From Pogona vitticeps (Eukaryota; Chordata; Lepidosauria; Squamata; Agamidae), in the NCBI RefSeq assembly GCF_051106095.1, contig NC_135793.1, positions 8,237,001 through 8,301,000 on the forward strand: 64,000 bases of DNA, read 5' to 3'. The notes beneath the pieces are model-generated. The model saw nothing but the letters and a program-made list of their open reading frames with translations. It made no database searches and had not been told where the DNA came from. Made by a program: the position numbers and the translations under genes. Position 1 is the first letter of the stretch, and every line of letters begins with the position of its first letter. Of the stretch, positions 59,118 through 64,000 are shown piece by piece.

Positions 59118-62100
59118 AATAAAAAATAAATCAGCTCCCTGGAGCTCTGGAAAGTGCCATGCCTTAGCAAAGGGAATAAGGAGTTTCACAAAGTAACCTG
59201 CCTTACCTTCTGCAAGGGTCTTTGGTAAAGCGGCCACTCACACGAATAGACGATGCTTCTGCCCGTTTTATTCAAAGCCCAGGACATGGTCTTGTAACCT
59301 GGTGGCAAAGAGCAAAACCCACAGAAATATTTCAGAAAGAACAATCATTTCAGGATACACTCTTTTTCATAAGAAATCAACATTCTAAAGGCACACAGGT
59401 TCAGAGAAGTGACAGAGTCTCCCACAACCCGTTTATAACAGGACAGGAACATGTGGCTCACTGAATGCTGGACTACAACTCCCATCTGCCCTCGCCAGCA
59501 TCGGCCGTGGAAAGGGATGATGGGACTTGCAGAGTGGGACCACTCCCAGCTTACAACATTTACTAGGAAAGCTAGGCTGTTTGGAGAAGAGACGGAAAAG
59601 TAAAAATGGTTCACCCATTAGCCCAGTCTGACCTCCCATTTCTGGACTAGCCAGCTCCACAAAGCTGCCCGGACTGAAACAAAGAGTAAGTTCCATCTCA
59701 GGCTAATTCTTCCTTTAAATTCACAGAAAGCCTTCATTTGGAAAACATAAGCATTGCACACACACAGACCTTCTGCCAGCAGCTCCAGTGTGCCAAAGTT
59801 ACAGCCGTCAAACTTCAGCAGATCCACACCCCAGCCGGCAAAGGTTTCGGCATCCAGCTCATAGTAACCGTAACTGCCGGGAAAGCCAGCACATGTTTTG
59901 TTCCCGACATCTGCGTAGATGCCCAGCTTCAGCCCTTTAGAGTGGACCTGAGTCACAAGGGAAAGATGCAAAATCACAGGAGTGGAAAACACTGTATTTT
60001 TTTCTTTACTAAAGATCAAGTGAATTTGACCCACAGAGTTTCTAAGCAGAGAAGCAGACTAAGAAATGGCAGGCATTCTCTACAAAAAGGTACGGTGGCA
60101 CGCTACAAAAGTGGTGAACATACATACATCCCTAACCACTGGACATGCTGGCTAGAACTGCCAGAGGCTGCAATCCCCCAACATCCCAAGTGCCCCTCAC
60201 AGCCCAAATGTCAACGGCTGCTAGACAGAATACAGTGGTACCCTGCCTAACGATTACCCTGCTTGACGCTGAAATCGCTTTACAATGATTCAAAGGTTTT
60301 TTTGTTTGACGACGATCAAAAAGAGCTGATCATTGGGTTTTCAAAATGGCTCCCCACTTTGCAAAATGGCTCCCTGTTGTGTTCAGGATGGATTCTTTGC
60401 TTTACAGGCACCGGAAAATGGCCACCCTAAGGAGGATCTTCGCTGGACGGTGAGGTATTCCCCCCATTGGAACACACTGACCGGTTTTCAATGCATTTCA
60501 ATGGGATTTTTTTTCGCTTGATGACGATTTCGCTCTACAGCTATTTTGCTGGAACAGATTATCATTGTCAAGCAGGGCACCACTGTAGTGAGGTCTCCCT
60601 CTTCAGTGGGCATTTTACTTTTAAACAACAGATACTGGGGGCAAGGAAGGGGAGATGAGCTGTTTCCATCTTGCTTTTGAGATTTCAAAAGCAGCTTGGG
60701 AACTAGATGCTGGATCCAATCAAAGTCCAGGCTGATCCAGAAGAGCAATTTTTAGCAGTTCTAGATAAACACACTGGGAGTGGAGGGTGCTTGTCTTTGC
60801 CACTTTCCACTAGAGCCAAAAAGAGTTACTTCTTTTGGAATAAATAAATTAACCCTTTAGCTCTGGTTGAAAGTGACAAAGATCGTACAGAGCCAGAGGT
60901 TGGCAGTTCGATTCCCCATTTGTGCCTCTTGGGAGAAGAGCCGGCCTGGGTGGTCTTGGGCCAGCTGCATAGTCCCAGAGCGCCCCCTAGAGGAAGGGAA
61001 TGGGAAACCACTTCTGAATACCCTCTACCAGGAAAACTCTGAAAAGGGCTGCTGTAAGTCAGAACTTGATGGCTCATTTTTTTGGTGCTCATCTCCCAGA
61101 ATCCCCCAACCATGCTGCGTGGGAGGTGTCACCCAAAAAGAATAATTTTTCCACACTCTGCTTTTAACTCAGTCATTTTAAAGGCCAGCAGCTCAACAAA
61201 GATGGAGACAAGACAAGCTATGAAACTGCAGCTGGCCATGACCACTTTCTCATCTCCTTTAAAGGGGAAAAAGAGATGTGAACACAGCCTTTACTGCACA
61301 GTTAACTTTGTTGTCAGCTGCCTTGAGTTGGAAAAAAAAATCTCCAGGAAGAAAGGCAGCCACCATCCACACTCACATAGTCTGCCAATTTGCCGATCCC
61401 ACTAGGGAAACGTTTTGGGTCTGGCTGCAGCCTGCCTTGCCCGTCGCGGGTTGGAGCCATCCAGCAGTCGTCGATACACAGGTATTGGTACCCGACGTCT
61501 CTCCATCCCTCTGACACCATCAGATCAGCCATCTGCATAAACAGCTGCTCACTGCAGGAATGAGAACAGAAGGCCAGCATCTAAGAGGGGATGCAGAAGT
61601 TGGGGTGGGGGGGTGGGAGGAAAGGAACTCCACACCAGATAGGGAAAAATTAGTTCACTTGAAATGTGGTGCTGGAGGAAGGCCTGGATGGCCAGAAAGA
61701 CAAACAAGTAGGTCCTAGATCAAATCAAGAGTAAACTATCTCTGAAGGCAATAACGCTGAAGCTGAGGCTGGCACATCAGGAGAAGGCAGGATTCTCTTG
61801 GGGGGGAATAATAATGCTGGGGAAAATGGGAGGCAGCAGGAAAAGAAGAAGATCACACACAAGATGGATGGACTCCCTAAAGGAATCCACAGGCTTGAGT
61901 CTGAAAGAGCTGAGCGAAGCCCCCGAGGACAGGGCATTTTAAAGATCTCTCATTCATAGAGTCACCGTAAATTGGAGGCGACTTGTCTGCACATAACAAC
62001 AACACACCGTTATCGTAGTGGTTGACTACTGTATGTTTATTCTGAGTGGGAACTGCTCTCTAGGGTATGAGAGAAAGCCATTTTTCATTACCTGCTAACC

Positions 62101-64000
62101 TCATTCTTTTAACCAGAAACCCCACATCTTGAACCTGGAGCGTTTCACGTGGAAAACGGGTGCCCCTACTTCTGTCTTATGATCCCTGCACAGAGTTAGA
62201 GGGTGGGCAAAGGGGTCTGTACTTGGAGACTGAATCAGCACATAGAGGTCAAGACCCTTAGACCAAGTGCTTTATGTTTGACTGTCTCTGTAGTTGCACC
62301 TGCCAACGTTATTCAAAACACATCTACTGTATCTGGATTCTAGATCCAACTGTCTTGTTCATCAGATAGCCAATGCAGTTTAATTGCAAGATTGCTGGAT
62401 TATTAGCTGAGAGATCCAGATTCAAATCCCCTCAACTCTGCAAATGGTCTTGAGCCAGCCAACGGCTCTCAGACCGACCACTGGCAATCCCAACCCCCTT
62501 CCTCAGACAAACGCAGAAGAACTATATACCGTAGGACCTCCGTATCCGCTGGGGATGGGTTCCAATCACCCTGCATATAATAAAGACCACGGATAATAGC
62601 AAACGCTGTATATATAATAGTAAAAGGGAAAAATAGTTTTTCTGGATTTTTTTTCTTTTCATATTTGTAATATTTTCAGACTGTTGATAAGTGAATCCGT
62701 GGATATTGATCCCATGGATAAGGGGGTCCTAATGTAAAATACCTCTACTTCTGCAGCAAGCATTCTGTGGCTAGAAACGCCCACCCTGCCTCCAAGCTGG
62801 AAGTTTGTTCCTGTTTCTGTAAAAAGATCACCACCCACACGGCTGGGAGAAAATAAATAACAGGTGACAAAGCCAAGATTAGCCTGAAACCTCTTGGGTT
62901 GCAGTACAGGTCCTCTGTGGATTCGGAGCAATTTTGCTTTCGGACTACAACTCCCAGCCCAGGGCCACCCTCCTGAGGGCAGGATTTGTAGTTCCTATTC
63001 TAAATTCTGGCTGGTACTTTTTAGGACTAGTCCTGCCTTTCCGTGCCCCCTTGCAGATCTCCCCTCCGCTTCTGTGTTGGCGTCCGGTCCCTGCGACCGC
63101 CTTCAGCTCTGGGTCAGACCCGGCTTTCCTGGGCAGAGTCTGGGGCCAAGCTGTCCAATATCGGGGGCCACAAAGGATGTCTTACCATCCCCCCCCCCAT
63201 GACACCCTTGGCAGCTTTTGTCTTGGCAGGGAAACCCCTCGGCCCTCTTCTCTCTTCCTTCAAGCGCCCCGGCCACTCTTCCCATTCTGAGGCTAAGGAA
63301 GGAGCTGGGGGATGATGGAGGGCTAATCCCAGGGCGAGGAGGGACCCTCTGGGCCAGTGGTCCCCAACCTTGGGCCTCCAGATGTTCTTGGACTGCACCT
63401 CCCAGAAGCCTTCACCACCACCTCTGCTGGCCAGGATTTCTGGGAGTTGTAGTCCAAGAACATCTGGAGGCCCAAGGTTGGGGGGACCTCCTGCTCTGGG
63501 CCACCGGGCCCGTCCGCTGCCGAGAAGGGCCCGGAGAGGGGGAATCGAACTCGCAGCCTCTGAACCCACGGGGCTCTTCCGAAGCAAGCAAGCGCCCCTC
63601 CACGCCGACCAGGCGTGGGATCGCTCCGGATCAGAGCGGATCAAAGGGATCGCTCCGGATCAAAGCGGATCAAAGGGATCGCTCCGGATCAAAGCGGATT
63701 CCCACGCCCCGGGCAGCGGCCTCCACCTGCAACCTCCCAACCCACCCTTTTGAAGGGCAGGGAAGCCAAGGGGGTGGGGTGCGCGTTATTCCAAGCGTGC
63801 CTCTGAGCACGCCAAGAGGGCCAGCCACCGCCCCGTTTCCCACACACACACACACACACCTGATGCACCGCCGGGGCTCCTCGCCGCAGTCGGTCTGGCA
63901 GAGGAAGCGCTCCCAGTGGAGCCAGCCCATGGGGGGCGTGCGGGCCAGCCCGTTGTCCAGCGCCCGAGCTGGGCGGCACAGGGCCAGCCACACGGCCAGG
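53954..64000 (-). CDS. GLA: GLA, alpha-galactosidase A (exons 1-7; exon 1 cut by the right edge)
   Basis: GLA is a lysosomal glycosidase (GH27) that removes terminal alpha-galactose from globotriaosylceramide; human deficiency is Fabry disease. Exons on the minus strand: 63860 to beyond 64000, 61377-61551, 59770-59947, 59207-59298, 58088-58249, 56472-56669 and 53954-54268 (stop at 53954-53956). Phases match throughout. Visible in exon 1 are the end of the signal peptide (ending CRPARA) and the mature start [19 protein letters not shown]. The nucleophile Asp is in LLKFDGC and the acid/base Asp in [14 protein letters not shown] keeps the Glu and Leu that select galactose over N-acetylgalactosamine. 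Glycosylation sites NKT, NKT and NYT correspond to the human sites. The last exon codes for 104 residues against about 96 in human, giving a longer C-terminus. The start codon lies outside the window. Confidence 0.97.
56795..57060. repeat. GGCGGCTTACAA-type repeat in GLA intron
   Basis: A short attc run leads into tatcccacccatttag, ctgggtggcttacaatag, an A-rich stretch, and aaggcctgcctaaagagcc. It is the third copy of the family at 925-1280 and 16855-17120. Confidence 0.45.
57370..57450 (+). mobile_element. LINE 3' terminus, L2-like
   Basis: The bases tttctaatttcgttgtatgg and tacaatgacaataaatta match the 3' end of the element at 19640-20190, followed by an ATT run. Only the last 70 or so bases survive. 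Confidence 0.55.
57755..57850 (-). mobile_element. tRNA-SINE head, reversed
   Basis: The plus strand reads gattccagcgctaaccactacacgacactc, the reverse complement of a tRNA-like head with its A box. Confidence 0.45.
58660..58850 (+). mobile_element. tRNA-derived SINE in GLA intron 4
   Basis: It contains agaggttgggtattcgattc (B box), agagccagcctgggtggcc, ttgggccagctgcacagtcc, and gggaatgggaaaccacttcc. It has the same body as the copies at 30236 and 60880. A more decayed relative precedes it at about 58440-58610. Confidence 0.65.
58995..59140. repeat. Compound (AAT)n-(AAC)n-(ACT)n-(AAAT)n microsatellite
   Basis: Four simple-repeat types follow each other over about 140 bases, 70 bases from GLA exon 4. 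Confidence 0.95.
60233..60585. mobile_element. Tigger/pogo-like MITE in GLA intron 2
   Basis: Termini cagtggtaccctgcctaacg and gtcaagcagggcaccactg are inverted repeats, each flanked by TA. The interior has caaaatggctcccc modules. It is a diverged cousin of the element at 3534-3931. Confidence 0.8.
60880..61075 (+). mobile_element. tRNA-derived SINE carrying a CTCF-like core
   Basis: It has B box ggcagttcgattcccc, body agagccggcctgggtggtc, ttgggccagctgcatagtcc, gggaatgggaaaccacttct and tail gtaagtcagaacttgatgg. Between the body blocks sits gcgccccctagagg at 60980-60993, which is the reverse complement of a good CTCF core. Confidence 0.75.
61955..62005 (+). mobile_element. SINE 3' end remnant
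   Basis: The bases agtcaccgtaaattggaggc and gacttgtctgcacataacaa match the tail of reptile tRNA-SINEs. Confidence 0.4.
62380..62530 (+). mobile_element. Degenerate tRNA-derived SINE in GLA intron 1
   Basis: A tRNA-like head (gctggattattagctgagag, ccagattcaaatcccc) is followed by a body with gtcttgagccagcc. It is strongly diverged. Confidence 0.45.
62534..62730. mobile_element. MER2/Tigger-like MITE
   Basis: Left end ggacctccgtatccgctggg and right end ggatattgatcccatggata...agggggtcct are inverted repeats of the 'tccctcggtatccgtggg' type known from Tigger-derived MER2 elements. Confidence 0.65.
63355..63493. mobile_element. hAT MITE with exact 8-bp target duplication, GLA intron 1
   Basis: Left end cagtggtccccaaccttggg, right end cccaaggttggggggacctc. 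The target duplication ctctgggc is exact at 63347-63354 and 63494-63501. It is the least diverged copy of its family in the window. Confidence 0.9.
63617..63700. repeat. 29-bp minisatellite in GLA intron 1
   Basis: Nearly three copies of a 29-base unit beginning ggatcgctccggatca are arranged head to tail, with a cggatc sub-repeat inside each unit. It lies about 160 bases downstream of the exon 1 donor. Confidence 0.9.
63841..63859. repeat. GLA: (CA)n run overlapping the GLA exon 1 donor
   Basis: The nine to ten CA units read (GT)n on the GLA transcript and form the splice donor itself: exon 1 ends ATCAG and the intron begins gtgtgtgt. Confidence 0.95.

Overview
This window is vertebrate nuclear DNA, most likely from a squamate reptile (lizard or snake). 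The genes have many exons with GT-AG introns. The intergenic and intronic DNA is full of element types familiar from lizard and snake genomes: tRNA-derived SINEs with CCTTTAC or ATT tails, hAT and Tigger-like miniature elements, L2-type and other LINE remnants, and very long microsatellites. I cannot name the species.

The gene order matches the block at human Xq22.1 (TAF7L, TIMM8A, BTK, RPL36A, GLA), with one extra gene. From left to right: the first coding exons of TAF7 (minus, 651-2046, continuing off the left edge); a complete NIPA2-like magnesium transporter gene (plus, 7712-11229) that probably shares a CpG-island promoter with TAF7; TIMM8A (minus, 15639-18553); all 18 coding exons of BTK (minus, 22230-38245, 658 codons); RPL36A (plus, 47596-51630, 106 codons); and GLA (minus, 53954 to the right edge, exon 1 cut by the window). 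Every reading frame stays open across the inferred splice junctions, and BTK, TIMM8A and RPL36A match or nearly match the lengths of their human orthologues.

These are housekeeping and immune genes held together by old synteny. They do not form a functional pathway: TFIID subunit, Mg2+ transporter, mitochondrial intermembrane-space chaperone, B-cell kinase, ribosomal protein, lysosomal glycosidase.

I did not find an undescribed biological system. The points most worth a second look are: splice donors sitting beside extreme simple repeats (BTK exons 16 and 17, GLA exon 1); a 701-bp fold-back Tigger-like element between the convergent RPL36A and GLA genes; a near-perfect palindrome inside a hAT element upstream of BTK; several hAT insertions with readable 8-bp target duplications; a CTCF-like site just upstream of RPL36A and another inside a SINE; an NRF-1-like site at the TIMM8A promoter; and the NIPA2-like gene that the human block lacks. 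I recognised no CRISPR array, operon, tRNA or rRNA gene, and no retroviral or LTR copy I could support.
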